NCBI RefSeq assembly: GCF_905475345.1
Contig: NC_066600.1
Span: forward strand, 4,687,001 to 4,751,000
Direction of reading: 5' to 3'
Source: Vespula vulgaris
Lineage: Eukaryota; Arthropoda; Insecta; Hymenoptera; Vespidae
DNA length: 64,000 nt
Part shown: positions 37,152 to 48,235 of the stretch, in pieces
How the letters are laid out: every line of letters begins with the position of its first letter
Position numbering within the stretch: the first letter of the stretch is position 1
Notes under the pieces: model-generated
Databases searched by the model: none
The model's input: the letters and a program-made list of their open reading frames with translations, nothing else
Told to the model about the DNA's origin: nothing
Translations under genes and position numbers: made by a program

Positions 37152-37281
37152 ATGATTAGTGATAATTGGTGGCTGGACTCCCGGTTATTCTTCGCAAGTG
37201 TTTCGATGGTGCGATGCAAATCGGTGCTCTTGCTTTTAATTCTTCTGACGATCGTCGTGGCTGCTTATACTGAAAGTCAAG
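37152..37281 (+). CDS. First coding exon of a secreted or membrane protein (partial, gene unknown)
   Basis: ATG at 37152 opens a 43-codon exon ending CAA-G before a consensus GTAAGT at 37282. A second in-frame ATG at 37206 gives a textbook signal peptide: MVRCKSV, a hydrophobic core LLLLILLTIVVAA, then YTESQ. Initiation at the first ATG would add 18 residues in front, which is less typical of a signal peptide, so the second Met may be preferred. The next exon must begin in phase 1; I could not identify it in the remaining 26 kb, so the gene probably has a very long first intron and continues beyond the window. Function unknown. Confidence 0.6.
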
Positions 37282-38573
37282 GTAAGTTGATCGACAATTG
37301 TGTATGTGTGTGTGCGTGCGTATGTGTATATATATAATGTGTGTGTGTGTATGTGTGTGTGTATACACATATATACATACATGAATAATATGTATATATC
37401 TATTTTTTATATATTTATACATATATATATATATATTTATTTATTTCTTCTTATTTACTTTTTTATTTTTATATTTTATAATTAATAGTTTAACAATAAT
37501 AGAATGTTGACTGGAAAGTTCAATATCCTATTATTATTTATTTGCGTGCGTGTATGCGTGTGAGTGTGTGCGCGTGCATATATATATATATGTATATCAT
37601 ACACACGTATGTATATATATTGATAAGATTTGATTGGTTAACTTTTCGATTATCGAAATTTGTATCACTTATTTCGATAATCGAAAACATATATATCGTT
37701 CAGATCTAGCTAGAAGCACGTTCGACCTCAACGTTTCGTTTACGAGTGCGTGTTTACTTTTTAAAGAGAATGTTTACCAAGCGTAGTACCTATTCAATAG
37801 AAATGTAAAAACTAAGGTATATGTATACACACGCACACACAATATACATATCATGTACTTGTATTGAATTTAATATGAATAACGTAATGAAATTACAGTT
37901 TTCTATAAAGTCTTACGAAAGACTAGTAATTAACAATATCATCTATTATTTTTAATGATATTTGAACGAATAATGTTTTACAACAATTTTTTTAAATTTA
38001 CTTGTTCACTATCATCACTAATTTGTATCAAAGAAAATTTTTCAAAGTGTTAAGTAAAAGATGGCGTAACACTGTCGTCATAAATCTTTGTTTTTTTTTT
38101 TTTTCTTTTAATACAGCTGACTCTTATCGAGAGTAATTCGCAGTTCTTTCTTTTTTATTTTTTGACAGAGACAACGTATGTGTGTGTGTGTGCGCGCGAG
38201 CGTGTGTGTGTATGCATACATGTGTGATGTACGTATATAAGGTTAGAGTGGGAGAGGCATCTCGTCTAGCATCGTGATAGGTCGAAGAAAAGCGTTCACC
38301 TTCGCTTCGAATAACGGAGAACGCGTCGAACGTGTCCGATCGTATATATAATACATAGATACATATATACGATTCCAACGTTCGAAGAGAATAATTATCT
38401 CGAATGTGATGTATCGTTTCGTTGTTGCGCGTTCCCATTTCCTACAAGAAGCTATAATTTACAAGATCGACATTTTTGTCGATGAGTTTACGAATACGCG
38501 CTATTTTTTCAACGAGAACAATAAAAAAAATCGACAACTATTGTTTTTTCATTTGTTCTTTTTTTTGGCGTGG

Positions 38574-38574
<1 letters not shown>

Positions 38575-38637
<63 letters not shown>
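38575..38637. repeat. (GA)n microsatellite
   Basis: More than 60 bases of uninterrupted GA, read directly. Confidence 0.9.
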
Positions 38638-38640
<3 letters not shown>

Positions 38641-38849
38641 ATTTTTTGTTTTCTTCTCTCGGATTTATCTTCGTAGGTTTGAAAATGTAAATGAAGCTTG
38701 ATGAATACAGAGGAATCTTTTCGAATCAAATGGTTTCGTTGTATCGTTCGTTATTTTCTTCTTGTTCCTCTTAGAAACCTCGACGAAGAATAAATATGCT
38801 CTTGCAACGATGCTTCGGACTTTATTATAGATATTTCTTTTTTCTTTGA

Positions 38850-39245
38850 AGTTAAGATTTTCTTATTTCGCGCCATATTTTTATATGACGTACTTGAAAG
38901 GATAGATAGAAGATTTTAGTCGCAATATTTTTTTTTTATTTTTTGTCTTATTTTTTTGAATCTTATGAATAGCCAGACAATGTTAATTTGTTTATTAATA
39001 CGAAATATAATATGTACTTGACAAGTTGATAGGTAGGATTTTCTAGTCGCCATATTTGTTTTTATTTATTTATTTTTCATTTTATGGATAGCGGGATAAT
39101 TTGTTTATTAATAATATGTAACTGAGAATGTGATAGATAGAAATGTTCAGTCGCTATATTTATTTTCCTGTTTTTTTATTTTTTTGGATCATATGAATAG
39201 CGAGACAATATTAATTTTCGTATTAATACAGAATATAATATGTAG
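38850..39245. repeat. Diverged tandem repeat, 3 units of about 115-170 bp
   Basis: Shared landmarks: 'AGTCGC(a/c/t)ATATTT', a T-rich run, 'TATGAATAGC(c/g)AGACAAT' or 'TATGGATAGCGGGATAAT', 'TTTATTAATA', then 'AATATAATATGTA'. Each copy ends near a 'GATAGATAGA'-like phrase. No coding potential. Confidence 0.65.
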
Positions 39246-39615
39246 ACCATGACATTATTCGTATTTTTTACGGTATACATATGTGATTATTACGTCGGCT
39301 TGGTTTCTTTTTTAACGGTACATCAATACCGTTAACTTTTTATAATATATCCAAAAATAATAATATCCAGAAAGATTGATCTATGATTTAATATTTTCGT
39401 TACGATTTTTTTCGTTTATTTTTTATATGACAGTTTATAATTTAAATTACTCGCGATAATACTTCGAATACAGTATTTTATAAAAAAATTATTTTATCAT
39501 TAAAATATTACGATGCGTTCGTTCATTATTACGCAAAACTTTATTAAAAATCTGACCTCATTTTTTAAATTTGAATGATATAAATTTTGTCAAAATCTCG
39601 AAAAAACATTTTTAG

Positions 39616-39819
39616 GAAAAATTGAAAATTAATATAAATTATATTCAAACGGAAGTGAAAAAGTATAGACAGATCGTAATTAGTAATCGTATTAGTAATA
39701 GTATAGACAGATCGTTATTAGTAAAAGGTCAGATATTTTGTTTCGAAAAAAAAGAATCGATGATCAGTGTTACGAAAGATACTGTAGAAAAGAACGGAAC
39801 GAATTACGAAGAACTGGTA
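39616..39819 (+). other. Weak candidate exon
   Basis: A 204-base open stretch is bounded by TTTTTAG and GTAAGTGG, both acceptable splice signals. It would encode a lysine-rich peptide (starts EKLKININYIQ, ends KNGTNYEEL). The phase (0) does not fit the signal-peptide exon upstream (phase 1), no family was recognised, and part of it is an imperfect internal repeat (AGTAATCGTATTAGTAATAG). Probably chance, but it is the best exon-like stretch downstream of 37281. Confidence 0.15.
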
Positions 39820-40724
39820 AGTGGATGCATCACACTGTAGTCATTTGCGAGACGATGCGATGCGGGTTGAGTCATCAAATGGAATTTTAATCCTCTTTGA
39901 TAATTTAAATTGACGAATTTTACTTTTTATTTGATCTTTACCTATTCGTATTTTATGTCTCTAATGATTTTATTATTATTTCTTTTTTTTTTTTTTTAAA
40001 TAAATTTTCTCACGGCCTCGAATACGATCTTCTTTCTTTTTCTCTTTATTTGATTTTATTCCTTTTCTCTTAAATATACGTTTCTCATGACACGTAAAAA
40101 GAAAATGATGACGATGATTCATTATTGATAAGATACAAGAGAGGCAACGATTAAAAGCGAGGAGACTGCAATTCATTGAATCGTTGAGATGTCTGCTGTC
40201 AATGGAAGTCTCGACGTTTGTCGAAGTAGCTAGCAGACTCTTCAGAATAGTTATACATTAAACTTATTCGTTCATGGTTTGTAAGTGTCTTCGAACTCGG
40301 AGAAGGTTTAATTCGAATTGACTTCCGATAACTGTTTACGATCTGTAGATCCGTTTCTTTATCGACTCCTTTGCTGATTAATCGCGATTAAAAGGAAGAG
40401 AGAAGAACGTATTCGGTACTTAACCTTTCAATATATATTCTGATGATGGTGATATACCGTCATCGATAGACCCGTCCTAACTTCCTGTTCTTCATAGTCA
40501 TAGTTGATTACTTATATAACTCTATATCTTTCTATTATGTTTTCTTTTTCTAAGTTTCAAAAGTTTCTTTCGCTATCTGGCAGTGTTTAAAAACAAAAGA
40601 AATTTTTGGGACGACCTAACCTATTTTTTTTTTTTTATTGCTATAAGCCAATTTTATCAATTTTCAATGTTCCTCTTTTTAACGTTTTAACATTTACAAA
40701 ATAGTGTGATAGAAGATATACTTT

Positions 40725-40985
40725 TATTTATTTATTTATTTATTTATAAGTCTTGAATACTTGAAAAAATGACTAGTAACATAATACTTAATATATTTCT
40801 CTGTCTTTCATTGTGAAAATTTATTTCAAGATTTTGAACATTTGAAGAAAGTAACTAGATATTGTCGGTAAATGTTTTCGTTTCTTCTTTCTTGTTTCTT
40901 TTTTAAATAAAAGAACTTTTTTATTTCATTATTTATTTCAAAAGCTTCTGAATATTCTAAAAAAAAAAATTACTGGAAAGAATTG
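40725..40985. repeat. Diverged tandem repeat, about 3 units of roughly 110 bp
   Basis: The phrases 'TCTTGAATACTTGAAAAAATGACTAGTA', 'TTTTGAACATTTGAAGAAAGTAACTAGA' and 'TTCTGAATATTCTAAAAAAA...TTACTGGA' recur at about 40750, 40830 and 40945, each preceded by 'TTTATTTcA'. Confidence 0.5.
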
Positions 40986-41394
40986 CTGAAATTTTTCATA
41001 TTGTTATTATTCCTTTTTTTTTTTTTTTGGAAATGAAACAAATCTTTAAGATTGCTCGACAAAATTTTCACGGCAAAAAAGTTCCCATTGTAGTATGAAA
41101 AATGGCAAAAGGTCGTTAACCACAGAATGACACTCGTTTAGACGTTTCTTGATTGTCCGTTTTTTCAAGCGTCCAGTGGTAGGATAACAATGCGAATTCG
41201 AGAGCGGCAATGAAGTGTCAGCCGTGCCACTTTCTTCTTCATTGTCCCCGACGATAGAGCATACACATTCACGAAGTTGCCTTTAGCGGAAGTCTACGAA
41301 AATATTTCATCTTAAACGAAATGATTTAAAATATAAACGTACCTCTAAGTTTTCTCAGCAAACTTAAAGCGGAACGATTTATTTTTTCTATCAT

Positions 41395-41690
41395 TTTTCT
41401 TCCGATTATTGTTCTCTTATGTCATATCATTTTATATGAAAAATAGAAAAATCACTAAGCGTGATATAATAATTTCGTATGAAACTCTTTATCTGACAAT
41501 AACTCGCTCTTTGCATGAAAATAATCGTTTATAAGGTCATTATTAGATATATAGGTATATAGTTTTATATCAACAATGAAAAATTTGCTAATCACGTGAT
41601 ATGGTAACGGTTCATCAAATTCTTTACCTGACTATGTTTCATCCTGCGTATAAAAGACATCATTTATAAGTTCGTTATTAGAGTTTAATT
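41395..41690. repeat. Diverged direct duplication, 2 units of about 150-170 bp
   Basis: Both copies carry 'TTATATgAAaAAT...AAtCACtaaGcGTGATAT' (41435, 41575), 'CTTTATCTGAC' or 'CTTTACCTGAC', and 'CATTTATAAG...TTATTAGA'. Confidence 0.55.
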
Positions 41691-43064
41691 GACGTACTTG
41701 AAAAAAAAAAGGAAAAAGCACTAGTTCGACGAATCAGTGATAACTACTTCGTTCTTCCTACTAGTTTTCACTGGCCAACTTGGAAGTTTCCACGAAGACA
41801 CGAGAATCGTTTAATGCGTTAGAAAGAGCCTCATTCTTAAGTCAATAGCTTAATCGTCGTATAAATCGTTTTCCCAACTATAATGTCGGCTATAATGTAG
41901 GCGTTGACTGTGAAGAAACACAACGAAAAGATTTCGCTTATCTTTAGTTTAGTAAGTTATACAGTCTTGCATCTTACTGAATTATCTTTTAGCAATTTGA
42001 ATTTCTTTGAAAGTTGAATATACCAAAGTTACTAGTATCAAAAAATCACTAGAATTTAATCTTCAATTAATCCGTATAATGTCGACGTTGTTGCCTCGAA
42101 TTTTATTGGATCTATCGAAAAGTTTCTTTATTTTTTGTTATAAAAAGTAAGACTATACTTACGATAATAATATCAATCAAATAAAATTAAATCTTTTTTT
42201 TTTTCAATATAATTTAGAGAAATAAAAGTTTTTTGTTTGAAAATGTTTCAAAGAAAATATATATTTTTATTTATTTAAAATAATTTAAAGCAATGAAGCT
42301 TTGTTTTTACAAATAATTAAAAAAGGAAAAATAGAAACATCAATAATATATTTGAAATAATATCGACACGTCAAGTCGCTCGAATGTAAATATCGATTGT
42401 AAATAACTGTTTTATCACGATATGGAATTTCATTATTGAAAAGAAAAAAGAACTGGAGTAAAGAATGTAATCATTTTTAAAGAATTAATAATTGCGTATT
42501 TATTATTTGACAAAACGGTACTAGATCAGTTTAACGATTATACGATTAATCGAATGATTCATAACGGTATATGGTCGATTAATCGAGAGCCTTTATGTAC
42601 AATTTGATTAACTTCCGGAAGTTCGAGGCTAACTGCATATTCACGGATACGTTTCGATGAGAGAATTGCAGATCAGCGATTGACAAATCGAGCTATGCGA
42701 GCTTATAGACGACTCAACTTGGACTGAACTGGATGGTATCTCCTGTCTATTTGGTCCAGGAATGAGAGAAAGGGATGTTGTAGACCGAACGTGTACGGAA
42801 TTTAATCGACCAGTTCGCAGGACTTCTGAAACTTCTCCTTTCATGAGATTTATCGGTCGTTAGGAGGAAGCAGCTAGCGGGAAGAAAATGTATAAATCAA
42901 TTTTTCGGAGATATTCGACCGGAGTCTTCAATATTAATAAGAAGAATTTCTCAACGCGATAGTAACTCGGACGATCACATGATTTACGATACTTTGATAC
43001 TTTCCATTTCAAACTGTTGTTGATCCTAACTTTACCATTTCGATCGCCAGATTTGGCTGAGATA

Positions 43065-45090
43065 TCATGGTCCAATCAAACTTTTATCCTGTAATGTGAC
43101 ATCGACCAGTTGCATATGATATGTTTTATGATCCGTTAATTGTATTCGCATTTCTTTTATCTTTTCCTTCTTTTTGTCTCTATTTTTTTATTTTTTTTGA
43201 GGAGAATGAACAAGATTCAGGGTGTTGACTTGAATTTCATCATTCTGGTTCATTAGACTATGAGATATCGTAGTTTCGTTTTCTTTTTTAAAATATAAAT
43301 TCGATAAATTGCATCTGACAAGTTTTTGTAACTTACTGATTGCGTTAGTTACATTTCTTTTTCGTTGATTTTAGATTAACTTGAATTTTATTATTCTACC
43401 TGTTATACCTGGTGTTATTACGATTTAATCAAACTTTTTCCCATAATGTGCAATTGACCGTTCTCATTTGATACGCTTTACGACTTAGTAATAATGTTAT
43501 TTACATTTCTTTTTTCTTCCTTTTGAACGTATTCAATGATCTAAGATATTAACTAGGATTTTATAATTCTGGTTTGTACTGTCACGTTGTGTCAGAATTT
43601 AATCAAACTTTATTTTGTTACATTAAATTGACTCGTTGCGTGATCAGTTTTAAATAACTTATTATTTGCATTAATTGCTTTAATTAAATAAAATTTGTAA
43701 TTTAATTATAATTAAATTTACTAAAATTTAATAAACTTTTTATTTAATTAAACTTACATGAAATAATTAATTTATATTATATTTGTTATTTTTTTGTTTT
43801 GTTGGTTTCATATTATGTGACTTGAATTTTGATTAGCATATCTGGTCATATCACAGTCTAATCAAACTTTTTTTTACAATATAAAATCGACTAGTTATAT
43901 CTAACAGATTGTATGATATATCAACAGCATTTGAATTGTTTCTTTGTTCATTTTTGTGAAAATGATCTGAGATGTTGAACTTTATCATTCTAGTTGTCAT
44001 CTTGGCGACATCACTGTTCGATTTAATTTTTTTTTTATACAACATAAAATCAACCAGTTGCATCTTATAGTTTTTACAATCTACTTATTACGTTACGTGC
44101 ATTTCTCTTTTTTTTTTTTACTGTACAACGATAATGAGAACGAACCAAAATGCTGATTCTAACTTTATTATTTTGATTTGCTAGGCTTAGATTAAATATC
44201 ATGATCGAATCAAATTTTTTTTTATTACGTGAAAGCAACTAATCGCATCTAATAATAGATTCTGCGACTTCAATTGTATCTTTTTTTTTCACTTTTTGGA
44301 AAATGATTTAACATGAAGTTCATCAATACCACATTCAAAGATTTAGTTATCTAATAATTGCATTTCTTTTTTTTACTATTATGATTTGCATACTTGATGA
44401 AATATAACAGCCCAATCAAACTGTTTTTTCAATGTGATATCGACTAGCCATAAAGGTATAAATTAATTTTGAGATTTGGATCAAAAAATAACCAATTTTT
44501 TTTATCAAACAAATTTATTATCGAAAAAAATTATATTTTCTGTGACGCAGCAAGTGGATTTTAATTTGGGAGATAAAAGTTTTTAATGGTTATTACTTTA
44601 TATTTTTTTTCATAAATCGGTGGAAAGAGTTGGAGAAATGTATAATAGTTCTATGTATCAGTTATCTTTTTATTATTATTTAAAAATTATATGTTTCATT
44701 ATCGAAGTTTCATTATCAAGTTATTATATGAAAAAATATTTTACAAGTTACAGTAAATAATATATTCACTACATACGAGTATAATACACATTGAACTATA
44801 ACAAATTCCAAATATCCTTAAAAGCATAATACGATGATAAATTCATTTTAGTAAATCGATATTGCTCGCGTCACATTTTGTGTAATGGAAAGATAAGATA
44901 AAATCTAAAAGTAATTATAAGCATATTGTGACGCCCGCGTTATATTTTTTTTTGTGTTTCACGTCGTGCAACTTGGATTTTACTATTTTGGTTTATCGTA
45001 TCTGACGATGTTACGCAGTCGAAACAAATTTTTTTTTGTTACGTAAAATCGAGCAATCGCATCTAATTGGTTTGTAACTAACCAATTGCA
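43065..45090. repeat. Diverged tandem array, about 8-9 units of 160-350 bp
   Basis: The landmark AATCAAACTTTT (or close) recurs near 43073, 43426, 43601, 43860, 44021, 44207, 44415 and 45018. Each is followed by 'TGTgA-AT-GAC(c/t)(a/t)GTTgCAT', a T-rich block, then 'GA(t/c)TTGAATTTTAtTATTCTGGTT'. Copies are strongly diverged and spacing is irregular. No coding potential; open frames inside are chance. Confidence 0.7.
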
Positions 45091-45302
45091 TTATTTGCAT
45101 CATCTTCTGTTTCACTCTTTCGAGAAAAAGCGAACGATGCAAACGAACCTTGTTTCAAAATGTTACAAATTTACATTTTACATCAATTGACCTATTAAAT
45201 ACAATTGGTTAGGTCGACGTTACGGAATACAAATTAAACAGTGAATTTTCATTGAGGTATTAACATTGCAAAAAAGCAAACTTTGGTAGGATAATACGTG
45301 AA

Positions 45303-45356
45303 GACGGAGGAGGAGTAGGAGTAGGAGTAGAAGTAGGAGGAGGAGGAGGAGGAGAT
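45303..45356. repeat. (AGG)n-like trinucleotide microsatellite
   Basis: Imperfect AGG/GTA trinucleotides over about 50 bases, read directly. Confidence 0.75.
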
Positions 45357-46489
45357 GTAGGATAATTGATGGTACTCGCGCGTTGATCGGAGGAAATCTC
45401 AATTACGCCTGTTGGGTTTCTGCACGAGCGTAGGAAATTCGTTAAACATTAATCAAAGAATAATTTTATGGCTTAAATTTAAACAAATTTCTCTATTTTT
45501 ATTACAGATCGATTTGTCTATACGTATCATTGTTACGAAACAAATAAAATGTATTATCAATATATAATACGAGATATTGCACATTTTTAAACAATGTTTT
45601 AATTATTTAAAAAAATGACTAAACTGTCGTTTAAATTTAAACAATTTTTATATTATTATTAAAGATCGTGGATAACGTGTATTTGCAATACATTGAATCG
45701 CGTTTGTGAGAACAAATAAAATATATTATTAATTAATGAAAGAGTTAAGAAAGATTCTTAAATAATGAGTAATTTTTAATTATTGTTATAAATTTGTCAA
45801 CTTCAATGTTGAATAGGAAACGTCGAAAGAATTGTGTGAGCAATCCAAAGTACATACTTATATAGTAGATACATATGACGCTTGAGTACCGTAGAATTTG
45901 TGGTTCAGACTTAAAGCTGAACGAGGGTAATGGAGGTCGTAAGGAGGCTCGTGCCACGTGTGGGTGGAAAACTTTATAAACGATTTGTGCCGAGTGTTGG
46001 CGAGTCGTGCCAGTCGACACATATACGTGGATTAGAATTACTTGAAAGTCGTCTCTCTACGTGTTACATCAGAAAATATTAAATTCATTGTCAAACAGAA
46101 CTCGTAGTACGATTATTTAATTTATATATATTATTATACAAATGACTAACTTTTCAAGTTTAAACTTTTCAAAAGTATACTTAATATTGTACATATTTTT
46201 CAATTCTGATGTTGAATTGAAGAAAACAAATTGGTATTTAGAATATTTCTTTTTTTTTTTTTATGCGAAACAATATTCATTTCGCAGAATTATGAACATT
46301 CTATAGTATAGTGAATCATCCTTTTCTTAGAAACATGTAGCATTAGTAAAAGTAGTCTATTCATAGAAAAATATATGCTTCGAGATAGAACTTATTGATT
46401 TGTGAAATAATTTCTATGATTTTATACTCGTTCATAGATCGGATAGAAAGAAAAAAGAATTATAATTTATATTTTACTTACACATAAGA

Positions 46490-48235
46490 GAATTCATTTA
46501 TTTTTTGACATCGCTTGAAGTCCCAGCTTGAATTAATTTATTGAGCTATTGGATAATTCTCTATGAAAAAAATGTGCGATTTATGAGATTCATAATTTTA
46601 TAATCGTTAATATCCGATAACTTTTTCAAGATAAATTGCATTTCATCGATACATTTGATATGAATCGTTTGTTTTTTGTCCTTGTACAAAGTTACAAGCT
46701 TCGAATGAGTTTACACGAGCAGTTGAAGAATATAAGAAGAAAGAAGTTTAGATAAAAACTTACAAGTAGAACAAAATTTAACTTATTAAGTAATCCCATA
46801 ATTTTATACTCGTTAATATTCGATAACTTTTATAAAAGAAAAATTATAACTTGTATTCACCTTTCTAACAAGCGTGTAAAGGATCTTTTTTTTTCTTGAC
46901 ATTATACAAAGTCATAAAACTTGAATAAACTTATCAAATTATTGAATGAGTCTATAAAAAAATATTTTGATAAAAACTTGTAAATAGAAAGTTTTATTTA
47001 TTTATATAAAACAACCTAATAATTTTATATTCTCTAATATTTGATAATTTAACAAAAAAGAAATGCAATTTGTATTCTCCTTTTTAACACTGTCGAAAAC
47101 TATCATCTTTGATAATATAAAAAAAAAGGAAAACTATTTGTATTTCCTTCTTAACGCTTGAAAAAAATCTTTTTTTTTCTCGACATTATACAAAGTCATA
47201 AAATTCGTTTATTAGAATGTTGGAGAAGTTTATAAAAAAAAAGTTTAAGTAAAAATTTATAAATAGGTAAAAAAGAGCTTAATATGTTTGAAATTATATA
47301 CTTCCTAGCATGTGTCCGATAATATCATATATCTATAAGAAAAATGAGAGAAATTCTACTCTGCTCGTTGACATACTAGAAAGGGATCATGGTTTTTCTG
47401 ACATCTTACAAAGTCACGAAACTCGTACGAGTTTATATGGACTGTTGGATGAATGTATAAAAAGAAATTATTTGGATAAAAATCTATAAATAGAAAAAGT
47501 TTTATTTAACTATATGAAATGATCCCATAATTATATACTCGTTAATGTTCAATTTAAAAAATAATGAAACAAAGAAAAACTTGTAATTTGTATGCTACTT
47601 AACACTACTTCAAAAAGAATTATTTTTTTCTTGACATTATACAAAGTCACAATACTCGAATAATCTTATCAGAATGTTGGGCGATTCTATTCCAAGATAG
47701 AAAATAGTTTGCATGTAAACTTATAAATAAGTAAAAAAAAAAAAAAAAACAGAGAAAATCTGATTTGTATGAAATTGTATATTTCCTAGTTTCCAATACT
47801 ATGATGTAGCTATAAGAAAAATGAGAGAAATTCTATTCAATTCGTCGACACACTGGAAAAGAATCATTTTTTGTTTTCTTGATATTATCCAAGTAACAAA
47901 GTTCGAACGAGTTTATCAGAATGTTGGACGAGTTTACAAAAAGATAAAAAAAGTTTAGATAGGAATTTATAAATAAGTAAAAAAAAAAACACACACACAC
48001 AAGAAAGGTCTAATTTTTATGAAATTGTATACTTTGTAGTGTCCGATAGTATCATATATCTATAAGAAAAATGAGAGAAATTCTATTCTGCTCGTTGACA
48101 CACTCGAAAGGGATCATCGTTTCTCTGACATCTTACAAAGTCACAAAACTCGAATGAGTTTACATGGGCTGTTGGATGATCCTATAAAAAGACGAAGAAG
48201 AGAAGAGAAAGAAAAAGAAGAAGTTTGGATAAAAA
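46490..48235. repeat. Diverged tandem array, about 8 units of 170-290 bp
   Basis: The landmark GACATTATACAAAGTCA (or close) recurs near 46508, 46678, 46898, 47187, 47400, 47632, 47880 and 48127. It is followed each time by 'AAA(a/c)TCGAAt(a/g)AGTTTAtcagaaTGTTGGA', 'TATAAAAAGA', 'TTTGGATAAAAACTTATAAATAG' and 'ATAATTTTATACTCGTTAATaTTCGATA'. Two sub-families seem to alternate near 47300-48100. No coding potential. Confidence 0.75.

Larger units (their letters stand above)
37282..46400. other. Gene-poor tract, probably intron, rich in simple and tandem repeats
   Basis: No exon is firmly supported. It contains (TG)/(TA) microsatellites at 37300-37620, a (GA)n run at 38575-38637, several diverged tandem arrays (listed separately) and GC-richer islands near 38240-38340, 40160-40260, 41160-41290, 42600-43040 and 45890-46030 that could be enhancers. 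A weak candidate exon lies at 39616-39819. Confidence 0.45.

Noticed and set aside
36671..37219. 182-codon minus-strand frame opposite the signal-peptide exon
   Set aside because: It is antisense to the promoter island and first exon and ends in TA-repeat text; no family match.
42641..42844. 67-codon minus-strand frame in a GC-richer island
   Set aside because: Ser-rich with no recognisable domain and no phase-compatible splice partners.
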